Shown here piece by piece: positions 39,610-48,822 of a stretch of DNA of 64,000 nt; position 1 is the stretch's first letter; each line of letters starts with the position of its first letter. The notes beneath the pieces are model-generated. The model saw only the letters and a list, made by a program, of their open reading frames with translations, did no database searches and had not been told where the DNA came from. The translations under genes were made by a program, and so were the position numbers. Origin of the DNA: Knoellia locipacati (GTDB taxonomy: Bacteria > Actinomycetota > Actinomycetes > Actinomycetales > Dermatophilaceae); the NCBI RefSeq assembly GCF_007992835.1, contig NZ_BKBA01000008.1:1-64000 (forward strand), written 5' to 3'.

Positions 39610-39660
39610 GTGGATGACCTTTCGGGAGAGTCTGATTCGTCGGTATGCCGTGTGGCCGGC

Positions 39661-40527
39661 TCAGGCGGTGAGGCGGGCACGCAGGGCCGCGCGCTCGGCA
39701 CGGTCGGCCGAGGCAGACCGCAGCGTCGGGGCCGAGCGCAGGAGCAGCTGCGTGTAGGGATGGCTCGGGTTCGTGACGACGTCCCGCGTGGTCCCGACCT
39801 CGACGACCTCGCCGCGGTGGAGCACCGCGATCCGGTCTGCGACGCCGGCGACCGAACCGAGGTCGTGCGAGACGAAGAGCAGGGCGATGCCGGCCGCCTT
39901 GAGCTCCTGCAGGATCGACAGGACCTGGACGCGGTTGGCGGCGTCGAGCGCGCTGACCGGCTCGTCGAGGATGACGACGTCGGGCTCGGTGACAAGCGCC
40001 CGCGCGACGGCGACGCGCTGCCGCTGGCCACCGGAGAGCCGGCCGGGCAACCGGTCGAGGAGCTGCTCGTCGAGGTGCACGCGACCGAGGAACCGCAGGG
40101 CCCGCTCACGAGCCTCGTCACCCGGGACCCCCTGCAGGAGAAGCGGTTCGGTGAGGGACTCACCGATGGTGAGGTCCGGGTCGAGGCTCTTGAGCGGGTC
40201 CTGGAAGACGTACTGGACCACTCCTCGCCGGCGCAGGGCACGCCGCTTCCTGCGGCCCAGCCGGGTGACGTCCTCACCGTCGACGAGGACGCGACCGCCC
40301 GAGACAGGGGTGAGCCCGAGGATGGTGCGGGCGAGCGTCGTCTTGCCCGACCCGGTCTCGCCGATGAGGCCGACGGTCTCGCCGCGCTCCACGGTGAGGC
40401 TCACCCCGTCGAGGATCCGGGCCCGGTGCAGCCCCCGGCCCAGGGTCACCCGGACGTCCTCGACGCTCAGGACGGGAGGGCTGGGCACCGACGAAAGACG
40501 GTGGTATGCCGTCTCGCTCGTCGTCAT
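39661..40527 (-). CDS. Peptide/nickel-type ABC transporter ATP-binding protein (second ATPase)
   Basis: 288 residues. Walker A GETGSGKTT, signature RLSGGQRQRV, Walker B VVILDEPVSALD and the H-loop SHDLG are intact. The C-terminal NPSHPYTQLLL is the DppF/OppF-type tail. ATG 40527 overlaps the first ATPase's stop by 4 nt. It works as a heterodimer with that protein to drive import through the two permeases. Confidence 0.92.
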   Translation of the reverse strand: MTTSETAYHRLSSVPSPPVLSVEDVRVTLGRGLHRARILDGVSLTVERGETVGLIGETGSGKTTLARTILGLTPVSGGRVLVDGEDVTRLGRRKRRALRRRGVVQYVFQDPLKSLDPDLTIGESLTEPLLLQGVPGDEARERALRFLGRVHLDEQLLDRLPGRLSGGQRQRVAVARALVTEPDVVILDEPVSALDAANRVQVLSILQELKAAGIALLFVSHDLGSVAGVADRIAVLHRGEVVEVGTTRDVVTNPSHPYTQLLLRSAPTLRSASADRAERAALRARLTA

Positions 40528-41411
40528 CGCAGCTCACCTCCGTCCGTGCCGAGGAAGCGCTCGAGGCCGTACTGCTCGTGCTCGCGGACGAGGAGCCGGG
40601 TGTAGTCGTGCTGAGGGTCGTGCAGGACGCGCGAGACCGGTCCCTGCTCGACCACCTCGCCGTCGCGCATGACGAGCACCTCGGTGCAGAGCTGGGCGAC
40701 GACCGCGAGGTCGTGGGACACGACGACGAGCGCCAGACCGGTGCTCGCGCGGAGCTCGGCGAGCAGGTCGAGGATCTCGGCCTGCACGGTGACGTCGAGG
40801 GCGGTCGTGGCCTCGTCGGCGATGAGCACCTGCGGCTCGACGGCGACGGCGGCGGCGATGAGGACCCGCTGGAGCATCCCGCCGGAGAGCTCGAACGGGT
40901 ACTGCGCCCAGACCCGGGCAGGGTCGCGCAGCTGGACGGCGGCGAGCAGCTCGAGGCTGCGCTCCCTCGCGGCGCGTCGCCGCAGCCCGAGCTTGACCCG
41001 CAGGACCTCGGCGACCTGGCGGCCGACGGGGATCGAGGGGTTGAGGTAGGACGCCGGGTCCTGGAAGACCGCGGCGATGGTCGACCCGCGCAGACCGGTC
41101 CACTCACGCGGGGTGAGTGTGGCGGTATCGCGCCCGACGACCTCGACCGAGCCGCCGGTCACCGCGAACGGCTCGGGCAGGATGCCGAGCACCGCCCGGC
41201 AGGTGAGCGTCTTGCCGCTGCCGGACTCGCCGACGACGCCGACGACGCCACCGCGGGGGAGGTCGAACGAGACGCCCCGGACGATGTCGTGGCCGGTCGA
41301 CGGGTCGCCGACGTGGAGGTCGCGCACCGAGAGTGCGTGGGTCGGGGCCGGCTGGTCTGGAGCCGGGGACCCGGCGGACGTGGTGGCCGGACGGGTCAGG
41401 GTGGTCGTCAC
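40524..41411 (-). CDS. Peptide/nickel-type ABC transporter ATP-binding protein (first ATPase)
   Basis: 295 residues from GTG 41411, overlapping the permease stop by 4 nt. Walker A GESGSGKTL, signature ELSGGMLQRV (DppD-type GGM), Walker B VLIADEATTALD and the DPQHDYTRLL tail are present. The frame runs on to 41984, but that extension is a permease shadow. Confidence 0.92.
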   Translation of the reverse strand: MTTTLTRPATTSAGSPAPDQPAPTHALSVRDLHVGDPSTGHDIVRGVSFDLPRGGVVGVVGESGSGKTLTCRAVLGILPEPFAVTGGSVEVVGRDTATLTPREWTGLRGSTIAAVFQDPASYLNPSIPVGRQVAEVLRVKLGLRRRAARERSLELLAAVQLRDPARVWAQYPFELSGGMLQRVLIAAAVAVEPQVLIADEATTALDVTVQAEILDLLAELRASTGLALVVVSHDLAVVAQLCTEVLVMRDGEVVEQGPVSRVLHDPQHDYTRLLVREHEQYGLERFLGTDGGELR

Positions 41412-42292
41412 GGGGTGCCTCCTGTGCGGGAGAGGGACGGGGCGGTCGCAGAGCGGCGGGTGCGGCGGTCGAGCAGGTCGCGACCTGCCTCGCCGGTGAC
41501 GTCGCGGATGGCGTCGGCGAGCAGGTTGCTCGCCCAGACCGTGGCGACGATGAGGGCCGCGGGGGCGATCGGCGCCCACGGCTGCTGGTCGAGGAAGCCG
41601 AGCGAGGTGGCCAGCAGCCCGCCCCACGTGGGAGCCGGGGGCTGCACGCCGATGCCGAGGAAGGTCAGGCTCGAGACGATGACGAAGCCGACGCCCAAGG
41701 TCTGGGCGAACGCCACGGCGATCGGTGGCAGGACCTTGCTCCACAGGTGCCGCCGGGCGACCCACGTGACCGACGCGCCGGAGATGACGGCCGCCTCGAC
41801 GTAGGCCGAGCGGGCGACGGCCAGCGTCGCCGCACGGGACACCCGGAAGAACAACGGGGAGACGAGGACGCCGGTGACGACCATCGCCTGCGTGATCCCG
41901 TTGCCGAGCAGTGCGGTGACGGCGACGGCGAAGAGCAGGAACGGCAGGGCGATGAGCGTGTCGACGATCCTCAGGCTGGCCCACTCGAAGACCCGGCCCA
42001 GCTGCACCGACAGGATGCCGGGGACCACGCCGACGACGAGCGCGATGACGACGACCTCGAGCGACCCGACGACGCTGACCCGCGACCCGTCGAGGAGCCG
42101 GCTGAGCACGTCGCGCCCGAGGGAGTCGGTGCCGAGCCAGTGCTGGACGGAGGGCCTGGCCAGGGCGTCGGTGGTGGTGGCCAGCGGGTCCTGCGGCGCG
42201 AGGAGCGGCCCGACGAGCGCGAGCAGCCCGACGGCGAGCAGCACGCCCACGGCCACGCGGCCCGACGGGAGGGTGAGGACGCGGCGGACCAT
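41408..42292 (-). CDS. Peptide/nickel-type ABC transporter permease (DppC-like)
   Basis: 294 residues from ATG 42292, 1 nt after the DppB-like stop. About six membrane helices; the N-terminus has HWLGTDSLGRDVLSRLLDGSR, the hallmark of DppC/OppC, and the EAA loop (EAAVISGAS) contacts the ATPases. It forms the import channel with the DppB-like subunit. Confidence 0.92.
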   Translation of the reverse strand: MVRRVLTLPSGRVAVGVLLAVGLLALVGPLLAPQDPLATTTDALARPSVQHWLGTDSLGRDVLSRLLDGSRVSVVGSLEVVVIALVVGVVPGILSVQLGRVFEWASLRIVDTLIALPFLLFAVAVTALLGNGITQAMVVTGVLVSPLFFRVSRAATLAVARSAYVEAAVISGASVTWVARRHLWSKVLPPIAVAFAQTLGVGFVIVSSLTFLGIGVQPPAPTWGGLLATSLGFLDQQPWAPIAPAALIVATVWASNLLADAIRDVTGEAGRDLLDRRTRRSATAPSLSRTGGTP

Positions 42293-42293
42293 G

Positions 42294-43280
42294 TCAGACC
42301 CCTCTCGCGGCGGCCGGGGTGACCCGGCCGAGCAGGACGTTGACGACGAGGTTGAACGACACGACGAGCACGATCGAGACGACGAGCACGCCCTGGACGG
42401 CGGGCACGTCGCCCGCCTGGGCCGAGTCGTTGGCGAACCGGCCGAAGCCCTGCAGCCCGAAGATCCACTCGGTGACGACGGCTGCGCCGACGAGCGAGGG
42501 GAACTTGAGTCCCAGCACGGCGAGGAGCGGTCCGGTCGCGTTGCGGAGCACGTGCCGGGTGAGGATCCGACGTGGGCCGAGTCCGCGCACCACGGCACCG
42601 GTGACGTAGTTCTCGCGGTATGCCGTGACGAGACCCGTGCGCAGCTGCCGCGCCACGTCGGCGACGACGTCGAGGCTGAGGGCGAGCGCCGGCAGGGTGA
42701 TGTGGGCGAGCCACGGCCAGACCCCGCTCGTCAGCGGTGCGTACCCGGCGGACGGGAACAGCCCGAGCCCGACGGCGAGCACCGCCACGAGGATGATCCC
42801 GACGACGAAGCCGGGCAGGACCGACAGCACGGTCGTCAGGGCGGTGACGGCACGGTCGACCCGGCTCGTCGGGCGGAGCCCGGCGGCGGTGCCCAGGGCG
42901 ACCCCGCCGACGACGCCGATGACGAGCGCCAGTGCGGCGACCGAGAGGCTCACCCCGAGTCCGAGCCGGATGAGGGTCGCGACGTCGGTCCCGTTGACCC
43001 AGCTCGTCCCGAGGTCGCCGCGAAGGACGCCGCCGAGCCACGCGGCATACTGCGTGAGGAACGGCCGGTCGAGGCCCCACTGGCCCTCGACGGCGGCGAT
43101 CGCCTCGGGGGTGGCCTGCTCGCCGAGCTGGAGCCGGGCGGGGCTGAGCCCGCTGAGCGAGCGCAGCGCGAAGGTCACGAAGGTCGCGACGAGGAACACG
43201 GGGACGAAGATCCCGACCGACCTCGCCACGGTCGCGAGGAGTCGCCGCAGCGACGGCAGCAGCTGGAGTGGACGGCTCAT
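42294..43280 (-). CDS. Peptide/nickel-type ABC transporter permease (DppB-like)
   Basis: 328 residues from ATG 43280, 4 nt after the binding-protein stop. About six helices; it has GLDRPFLTQYAAWLGGVLRGDLG and a late TGAVVRGLGPRRIL EAA loop typical of DppB/OppB. It pairs with the DppC-like subunit. Confidence 0.92.
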   Translation of the reverse strand: MSRPLQLLPSLRRLLATVARSVGIFVPVFLVATFVTFALRSLSGLSPARLQLGEQATPEAIAAVEGQWGLDRPFLTQYAAWLGGVLRGDLGTSWVNGTDVATLIRLGLGVSLSVAALALVIGVVGGVALGTAAGLRPTSRVDRAVTALTTVLSVLPGFVVGIILVAVLAVGLGLFPSAGYAPLTSGVWPWLAHITLPALALSLDVVADVARQLRTGLVTAYRENYVTGAVVRGLGPRRILTRHVLRNATGPLLAVLGLKFPSLVGAAVVTEWIFGLQGFGRFANDSAQAGDVPAVQGVLVVSIVLVVSFNLVVNVLLGRVTPAAARGV

Positions 43281-43284
43281 CGCG

Positions 43285-44832
43285 TCACTTCCCGCCGATC
43301 GTCACGCCGGTCCAGTTGATGTGGCCCGGGTTGGCCGGCAGCGCCGAGATGGCCTTGTCCTTGGCGAGGATGTTGGGCTGCTCGAACGTGAAGACCAGGG
43401 CCCGGCTCTCGAGGCCCGCACGGGTGGCGGCCTGGAGGGTCTCGGCATACGTCGGGTCGTCGATCGGGGTGGCGCGCACCGCGGCGACGGCCTTCGCGAA
43501 GCCGGCGGGCTCGTAGGGCGAGCTGAGGTTGAGCGGCCCGTTCGGCCCGAAGTGCGCGGTGAGCGTCTGGAGCGCGGAGTCACGACCCGTGGTGCTGTAG
43601 AGCGAGAGCGTGAGGTCCTTGGCGAAGAACGGTGTCGCCCAGTTCTTGTCGACCTTGATCGTCGTCGTGATGCCGACGGCGCCGAGCTGGCTCTGCACGA
43701 TCTCGGCATCGGGTCCACCGTCGGGGACGACGAGGTCGAGCTTGATCGCGCCGGGTGCGTACCCCGCCTGGGCGAGCAGGGCCTTGGCCCTGGCCGGGTC
43801 GTAGGGGTAGCGGTCCTTGGACTTCGGGTCGTAGGCGACGTAGCCCGACGGGAACGGCTGGTCGGTGACCTCGCCGAAGCCGAACGTCAGCTTGTCGACG
43901 AACTCCTGCCGGTTGACCGCGTGGCGCACCGCGTCGACGACCCGCGGGTCGTCGAACGGCTTCTTGTTGACGTTGAGGCTGATGTTGGACGCGTTGAACC
44001 CGGGCTGGACGAAGACGTCGAGTCCGGCCTTCTTGGCGGCATCGGCCTGTGCCGGTGCGATGTCGGCGAAGTTGTAGACACCGGTCCGCAGCCCGGAGAC
44101 GACGGTGGTCGGGTCCGGTGCCGAGGTGAGCTCGACGTCGTCGATGTGGATGTTGGCGGCGTCCCAGTAGTTCGGGTTCTTCTTGAGGACCGCCTTGGTG
44201 CCCGGGATGAGCTGCGTGATGGTGAACGGCCCTGCGCCGACGGGGTTCTGGTCGAGCGTGGCCGGGTCCGCGGCCGCCTTGGGGCTCGCGACCTGGAGGA
44301 CGCGCTCACCCAGGAGCTGGGGGATCTGGTAGTCGACCTGGGTGAGGCTCACGACGACGTCGAGCCCGTTGGCGGCGACCGACCTGATCGAGGTGAGGTC
44401 ACCGAAGAGCGCGGAGTTCTCCTGCTTCTGCGCCCGCTCGATGGCCGCCTTGATCGCGGTGGAGTCGACGGGCGTGCCGTCGCTGAAGGTGAGGCCCTTG
44501 CGCAGGTGGAAGGTCACCTCGTCGCCGGTGGCGTTGTAGGTCCACTTCTCGGCGAGGTCGGGGACGGCCTCGCCCTTCTCGTCGATCCGGGTGAGCGAGG
44601 CGTAGACGAGCGACAGCTGGCGGAACTGCGCGCCGCTGCCCGCGACCACCGGGTCCCAGTGCTTGGGGAAGTACGACGTCGCCCACTTGAGGGTGCTCGT
44701 GCCCGCGCCACCGCCGGCGGCCGAGGCGTCACCGAAGCCGCAGCCGGCGAGGGTCGTCGTGGCAAGCGTCGCGGTGAGCGCGGCGGCGAGGAGCGTCCGG
44801 CGGGGCGGGCGGGAGCGGGGCAGGGCAGGCAT
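43285..44832 (-). CDS. Peptide/nickel-type ABC transporter substrate-binding lipoprotein
   Basis: 515 residues from ATG 44832 (ribosome site GGAGG). The signal peptide ends in a lipobox TLAGC. The SBP family 5 core is clear: VTFHLRKGLTFSDGTPVDS, NPVGAGPFTITQ, and VRHAVNRQEFVDKL. Family 5 proteins bind peptides, nickel chelates, glutathione or other small solutes. It is the first gene of the nine-gene operon, so its ligand is probably the monooxygenase substrate or a precursor. Confidence 0.92.
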   Translation of the reverse strand: MPALPRSRPPRRTLLAAALTATLATTTLAGCGFGDASAAGGGAGTSTLKWATSYFPKHWDPVVAGSGAQFRQLSLVYASLTRIDEKGEAVPDLAEKWTYNATGDEVTFHLRKGLTFSDGTPVDSTAIKAAIERAQKQENSALFGDLTSIRSVAANGLDVVVSLTQVDYQIPQLLGERVLQVASPKAAADPATLDQNPVGAGPFTITQLIPGTKAVLKKNPNYWDAANIHIDDVELTSAPDPTTVVSGLRTGVYNFADIAPAQADAAKKAGLDVFVQPGFNASNISLNVNKKPFDDPRVVDAVRHAVNRQEFVDKLTFGFGEVTDQPFPSGYVAYDPKSKDRYPYDPARAKALLAQAGYAPGAIKLDLVVPDGGPDAEIVQSQLGAVGITTTIKVDKNWATPFFAKDLTLSLYSTTGRDSALQTLTAHFGPNGPLNLSSPYEPAGFAKAVAAVRATPIDDPTYAETLQAATRAGLESRALVFTFEQPNILAKDKAISALPANPGHINWTGVTIGGK

Positions 44833-45146
44833 GAGGGTCCTCCGAAGGATGGGGAAAGAGCACAGGGGTATGCCGTGTCGGCACGTGAGGGGATGACGAA
44901 CCGGCCGTCGTGGCAACGGTTCTCGTCAGGAGCGTGAGCGGGTGCTGGTCAGGTCAGGAGGTGCGACAACAGCACGGGCAACGCGTCGTCCCGCAACGGA
45001 CGTGGTCGACCCACCGGCAGGAGGTGAGGACGATTGCGGGGCTGGACATGACGATCAGCATGGTGCCGGCGCACGGTGGTGTCCAACGACGAATCGTGAT
45101 GTCTCTCATTACGAGACGTGATGGGATCCATAATATGGTGTTTGGC
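44833..45146. promoter_or_regulatory. Divergent control region between the ABC/monooxygenase operon and lysR
   Basis: 314 bases with both promoters. Near the LysR start lie GTCTC...GAGAC complements (45100-45117 area) and an 11-bp palindrome CCATAATATGG (45128-45138), an AT-rich stretch unusual here that may be the lysR -10 and/or an autoregulatory site. A GTATGCC copy lies at about 44867. The LysR product probably binds in this gap. Confidence 0.55.
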
Positions 45147-46031
45147 ATGAGTCGCACCCTCGACATCGCTCCGCTGCGCAGCCTGGTCGCGATCGCCGAC
45201 CGTGGCGGGTTCGGTCGGGCGGCGTCGTCGCTCCACCTCAGCCAGGCGGCGGTGAGTCAGCACGTGCGTCGTCTCGAGGCCTCCGTCGGGCACGCCCTCG
45301 TGACCCGCGCCGGCCGCGGGTCGCGCTTCACCGTCGAGGGCGAGCAGCTGCTCGGCCACGCCCGCCGGGTCCTCGCCGCGCACGACGAGGCGCTGCGGTG
45401 CTTCGGGGTCGGCTCCGACGAGACCCTCGTCGTCGGATCCACCGAGCACGCCGCGGCCCAGCTCCTGCCGAGGTTCGCCGCGGCCCTGGGTGAGGCGCTG
45501 CCCCATCACGGCGTCCAGTTCCGGATCGACCGTGGCACGGCCCTGCGTGAGGGGCTCGCCGCCGGCCGGGTCTCGTTGGCGCTGCTGCTCGGACCGACCG
45601 GCGACCCGCGGGCGATCGGCGTCGGCGATCTCGAGCTGACCTGGTTCGCCGCGGCGGGCTGGACGCTGCCCGCCGGTCCCGTGCCCGTCGTCGCCTTCGA
45701 CGCGCCCTGCGCCCTTCGGTCGAGAGCGATCGAGACCTTGGACGGGCACGGCATACCGTCCGTCGTGGGGGCGGAGGCGACCAACCTCGCCGGGGTCCAC
45801 GCGGCGACCGCTGCCGGTCAGGGCGTCGCGTTGCTCGCCACGCTGGGTGACACGCCCGCGGGGCTGGTGCCCGTCGAAGGGCTGCCCCGGCCGCGCCCCA
45901 TGCCACTGTCGATCTGGGCCGCCGCCGACGTCCCCGCCCGGGTCGCGGGCACCGCCTGCGACGCGCTGCGCCCCCTCCTGCCCGGCGTCCCCGCCGCAGC
46001 CACCCACCTGTCCCTCGCCGAAGGAGCCTGA
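45147..46031 (+). CDS. LysR-family transcriptional regulator
   Basis: 294 residues from ATG 45147; the frame open back to 44910 lacks typical LysR sequence. The winged HTH is clear (RAASSLHLSQAAVSQHVRRLE), followed by an effector domain of usual size. It is divergent from the ABC/monooxygenase operon and overlaps the cupin gene by 1 nt (TGATG), so it is the likely regulator of both. Confidence 0.92.
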   Translation: MSRTLDIAPLRSLVAIADRGGFGRAASSLHLSQAAVSQHVRRLEASVGHALVTRAGRGSRFTVEGEQLLGHARRVLAAHDEALRCFGVGSDETLVVGSTEHAAAQLLPRFAAALGEALPHHGVQFRIDRGTALREGLAAGRVSLALLLGPTGDPRAIGVGDLELTWFAAAGWTLPAGPVPVVAFDAPCALRSRAIETLDGHGIPSVVGAEATNLAGVHAATAAGQGVALLATLGDTPAGLVPVEGLPRPRPMPLSIWAAADVPARVAGTACDALRPLLPGVPAAATHLSLAEGA

Positions 46032-46591
46032 TGCCCGCCCTCCACGTCCCTGCCGACTCGACCGACGGGGAGTTCGTCCGCACGCCCAGCGGCGTCCTCG
46101 TCCCCGCGGTCATCGACCCGTTCCATCGCGCCCTGCACCACATCGCGCCCAGCTCGCTCATCAGCCGGACGAGCCAGACCACGGGCATGTCCCGCCGCGA
46201 GGCGATCAGCGGCAAGACCGTCGGCGCGCACAGCCTCTGGATGGGGCAGACCCACGTGCCGGCGTCGACGTCGTCGGGCAACCACCACCACGGCGCCTCC
46301 GAGACCGCGATCTACGTCGTGTCGGGGTCGCCGGTCTTCGTCTTCCTCGAGGTCGACGGCGACGAGCCCGTCGAGCGCCGGATCGAGACCGGGCCGGGGG
46401 ACTACGTGTTCGTCCCGCCGTGGGTGCCGCACCGTGAGGAGAACCCCGACACCGACACCGAGGCCGTCGTCGTCATCGCCCGCACGACGCAGGAGGCCAT
46501 CGTCGTCAACCTCGACGGGCTGGACTGGTCCGAGGTGGACCTCACCGCAGAGGGAGCCGCCGCGGGCGGAGCCGCAGCGGACGGGTGCTGA
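46031..46591 (+). CDS. Cupin-domain protein
   Basis: 186 residues; ATG 46031 overlaps the lysR stop by one base. The double-stranded beta-helix motifs are GNHHHGASETAIYVVSG (metal-binding His set with Glu) and PGDYVFVPPWVPHREEN. It is probably a small metal-dependent dioxygenase, isomerase or sensor acting on the same compound as the adjacent operon. The C-terminus is Ala/Gly-rich. Exact activity is unknown. Confidence 0.85.
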   Translation: MPALHVPADSTDGEFVRTPSGVLVPAVIDPFHRALHHIAPSSLISRTSQTTGMSRREAISGKTVGAHSLWMGQTHVPASTSSGNHHHGASETAIYVVSGSPVFVFLEVDGDEPVERRIETGPGDYVFVPPWVPHREENPDTDTEAVVVIARTTQEAIVVNLDGLDWSEVDLTAEGAAAGGAAADGC

Positions 46592-46683
46592 GAAGCATCG
46601 GTGGGCGGACGGCATACGGCGATTTCTCGTGCGGGCGGGTGCTCGCGTATGCTTTCCGATCGTTGCTCCGACAGGTGCGACAC

Positions 46684-46756
46684 GCGCCCGTAGCTCAACG
46701 GATAGAGCATCTGACTACGGATCAGAAGGTTAGGGGTTCGAATCCCTTCGGGCGCA
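46684..46756 (+). tRNA. tRNA-Arg (anticodon ACG)
   Basis: The acceptor arms GCGCCCG/CGGGCGC pair, the anticodon stem TCTGA/TCAGA closes a CTACGGA loop (anticodon ACG), and the T loop is TTCGAAT. It is 73 nt with no encoded CCA. Confidence 0.96.
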
Positions 46757-46810
46757 CTCTGTGTTGAGACAGAGGGCGAGGCCCCGGCAGCGGAAACGCG
46801 CCGGGGCTTC
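46757..46810. terminator. Two hairpins after tRNA-Arg
   Basis: A 6-bp hairpin (46757-46774) touches the tRNA end. A stronger one follows (GCCCCGGC 46781-46788 with GCCGGGGC 46800-46807, extended by 3 pairs). The latter also serves the convergent arsR-phosphatase gene. Confidence 0.75.
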
Positions 46811-46837
46811 GTCGTGTCCGGGGCCGGGTGTGCGCAG

Positions 46838-47527
46838 TCAGCCGTCGGTGACGACGTCGGCGAGGCGCTCCACCCGGCCGACGACCGAGTCGTACGCCTC
46901 GTCGAAGGCGAGGTCGGTGTGGGCGGGCACCGGGTCGGGGATCGACCAGTGGGCCCAGTCCCGGCCGCCGAGCTCCTCATGGGCGCGGTCGCACACGGTG
47001 ACGACCAGGTCGTGCCGCCCGACGGGGTCGTCGAGCGGTCGCGGGGCCACGTCGGGCAGGTCGAGGGAGTGGCGCTCGGCGGCGGCCAGGGCGCCCGGGT
47101 GGATGGCGGCGCCGGGGTGGGTCCCGGCCGAGGTCGCCGGGATGTCGCTCACGCGCCGCCATGCTGCGGCCGCGAGGTGCGAGCGCGCCGTGTTGGCGGT
47201 GCAGACGAAGACCACTCGCGAGGCCCGGACCTGCGCGGTGCCGGCGCCAGCCTCACGCAGGAGCCACGCGTCGTGCGCGTTGAGCGAGAGATAGGACCGA
47301 CGGCCGTCACCCTCGGATCGACGCCGCGTCACGAGCCCCGCGTGCTCGAGGGACCGGAGGTGGTGGGCGAGCAGGTTCGACGCGATGCCGAGGGTCAAGC
47401 CGAGCTCGGAGGCCGAGCGGTCGCTCACGGCGAGCAGGTCGACGATGCGCAGCCGGGTCACGTCGGCGAGGGCCGAGTGTGCCGTGACGCGGCGCCGCAG
47501 ATGCTCGTCAGTTTGCTCAGTGTTCAT
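46838..47527 (-). CDS. ArsR-type regulator fused to a low-molecular-weight phosphatase/arsenate-reductase domain
   Basis: 229 residues from ATG 47527. Residues 1-95 are an ArsR winged helix (ADVTRLRIVDLL; ASNLLAHHLRSLEHAGLV). From about 104 a LMW-PTP/ArsC fold begins, with the P-loop CTANTARS (nucleophile Cys109, Arg115) and a late DPVPAHTD-type Asp loop. The fusion couples sensing and arsenate reduction in one chain. It is divergent from the aquaporin gene across a 46-nt gap with two TTGACT direct repeats, the probable binding site. Confidence 0.92.
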   Translation of the reverse strand: MNTEQTDEHLRRRVTAHSALADVTRLRIVDLLAVSDRSASELGLTLGIASNLLAHHLRSLEHAGLVTRRRSEGDGRRSYLSLNAHDAWLLREAGAGTAQVRASRVVFVCTANTARSHLAAAAWRRVSDIPATSAGTHPGAAIHPGALAAAERHSLDLPDVAPRPLDDPVGRHDLVVTVCDRAHEELGGRDWAHWSIPDPVPAHTDLAFDEAYDSVVGRVERLADVVTDG

Positions 47528-47573
47528 TGACTCAAGTTTGACTGACCCAGTGGCGCGGGGTCAAGATGGCGGC

Positions 47574-48317
47574 GTGAACCGGACGCCCGCGCCTGCCCTG
47601 CCGCGACGACTGCTCGCCGAGCTCCTGGGCACGGCCCTGCTCGTGGCGGTCGTCGTCGGTTCCGGGATCGCGGCGCAGGCTCTCTCCCCGGACGACGTCG
47701 GGCTGCAGCTGCTCGAGAACAGCACCGCGACGGTGCTCGGCCTCAGCGTGCTCATCCTGCTGTTCGGCCCGGTCTCGGGGGCGCACTTCAACCCCGTCGT
47801 CTCGCTGGCGGACTGGTTCATCGGGCGGCGCGCCGTCTCCGGCCTCCGCCTGGCCGAGGTGGGCGCCTATGTGGCCGCCCAGGTCGTCGGCGCCGTGGGT
47901 GGTGCCGTCCTCGCCAACGCCATGTTCGGCGTGCCGACGGCCCTGTCGACCAAGGACCGCGCCACCGGTCCCCACCTGCTCGCCGAGGTCGTCGCCACGA
48001 GCGTCCTCGTCGCGCTGGTCTTCGCCCTGGCCCGCACCGGTCGCGGCGCGATCGCGGCGCCGGCCGTCGGTGCCTACATCGGTGCGGCGTACTGGTTCAC
48101 GAGCTCGACCTCGTTCGCCAACCCCGCCGTCACCATCGGCCGCATCTTCTCGGACACGTTCGCCGGCATCGCCGCGACCTCCGCCCCGGCATTCGTCGCT
48201 GCGCAGCTCGCGGGGCTGGTCCTCGGTGTCGCGATCACACTGGCGCTCTACCCGGATGCCGCCTCCCGCGCCGACGACGTCGTCGTCCCGCACCCATCCC
48301 GTCCCACCCCCGCCTGA
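47574..48317 (+). CDS. Aquaporin-family channel, likely arsenite export (AqpS-like)
   Basis: 247 residues from GTG 47574; the longer frame overlaps the divergent regulator. It has about six membrane helices and both pore motifs, NPV (Asn73, HFNPVV) and NPA (Asn183, FANPAVT). In rhizobial clusters an aquaporin replaces the arsenite pump and lets As(III) leave down its gradient. The position next to arsR and arsC genes supports that role here. Water or glycerol transport cannot be excluded from sequence. Confidence 0.88.
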   Translation: MNRTPAPALPRRLLAELLGTALLVAVVVGSGIAAQALSPDDVGLQLLENSTATVLGLSVLILLFGPVSGAHFNPVVSLADWFIGRRAVSGLRLAEVGAYVAAQVVGAVGGAVLANAMFGVPTALSTKDRATGPHLLAEVVATSVLVALVFALARTGRGAIAAPAVGAYIGAAYWFTSSTSFANPAVTIGRIFSDTFAGIAATSAPAFVAAQLAGLVLGVAITLALYPDAASRADDVVVPHPSRPTPA

Positions 48318-48337
48318 GACCCGCGGGGAGACTCGCC

Positions 48338-48787
48338 GTGACCGACGCCAGGAGCACCGCCTCGATGACCGCCGCCGACAAGCCCTCCGTCCTCTTCGTC
48401 TGCGTCCACAACGCGGGCCGCTCTCAGATGGCCGCCGCCTACACGCACCACCTCTCCGGGGGCGCCGTCGAGGTCCGCTCCGCGGGGTCGGCGCCTGCGG
48501 ACCAGGTCAACCCGTCCGCGGTGGCGGCCATGGCCGAGGAGGGCATCGACATCACCGCCGAGGCCCCCAAGATCCTCACCACCGGTGCCGTGCAGGCCAG
48601 CGACGTCGTCATCACCATGGGCTGCGGCGACACGTGCCCGATCTTCCCGGGCAAGCGCTACGAGGACTGGGAGCTCGAGGACCCAGCCGGCAAGGGCGTG
48701 GAGTCGGTCCGCCCCATCCGCGACGACATCAGGTCGCGGGTCCTCGCCCTGCTCGACAGCCTGGGCGTCGAGCCGGTCAAGGGCTGA
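48338..48787 (+). CDS. arsC: Arsenate reductase, low-molecular-weight phosphatase family
   Basis: 149 residues from GTG 48338 (GGGGAG site); ATG 48365 is an alternative. The P-loop CVHNAGRSQMA places the nucleophile at Cys22. GCGDTCPIFPGKRYEDWELEDP contains extra Cys that may relay electrons, with the conserved Asp-Pro. Actinobacterial members couple to mycothiol or thioredoxin. It lies 20 nt after the aquaporin gene, so As(V) reduction feeds the channel. Confidence 0.93.
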   Translation: MTDARSTASMTAADKPSVLFVCVHNAGRSQMAAAYTHHLSGGAVEVRSAGSAPADQVNPSAVAAMAEEGIDITAEAPKILTTGAVQASDVVITMGCGDTCPIFPGKRYEDWELEDPAGKGVESVRPIRDDIRSRVLALLDSLGVEPVKG

Positions 48788-48822
48788 GGTCCGCCCGGCC
48801 CGACGCAGTCGGGGGTGCCGGC

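Noticed and set aside
46684-46756. tRNA-Arg as attachment site of an arsenic island
   Set aside because: No integrase and no repeat of the tRNA 3' end seen in the window; kept only as a possibility.
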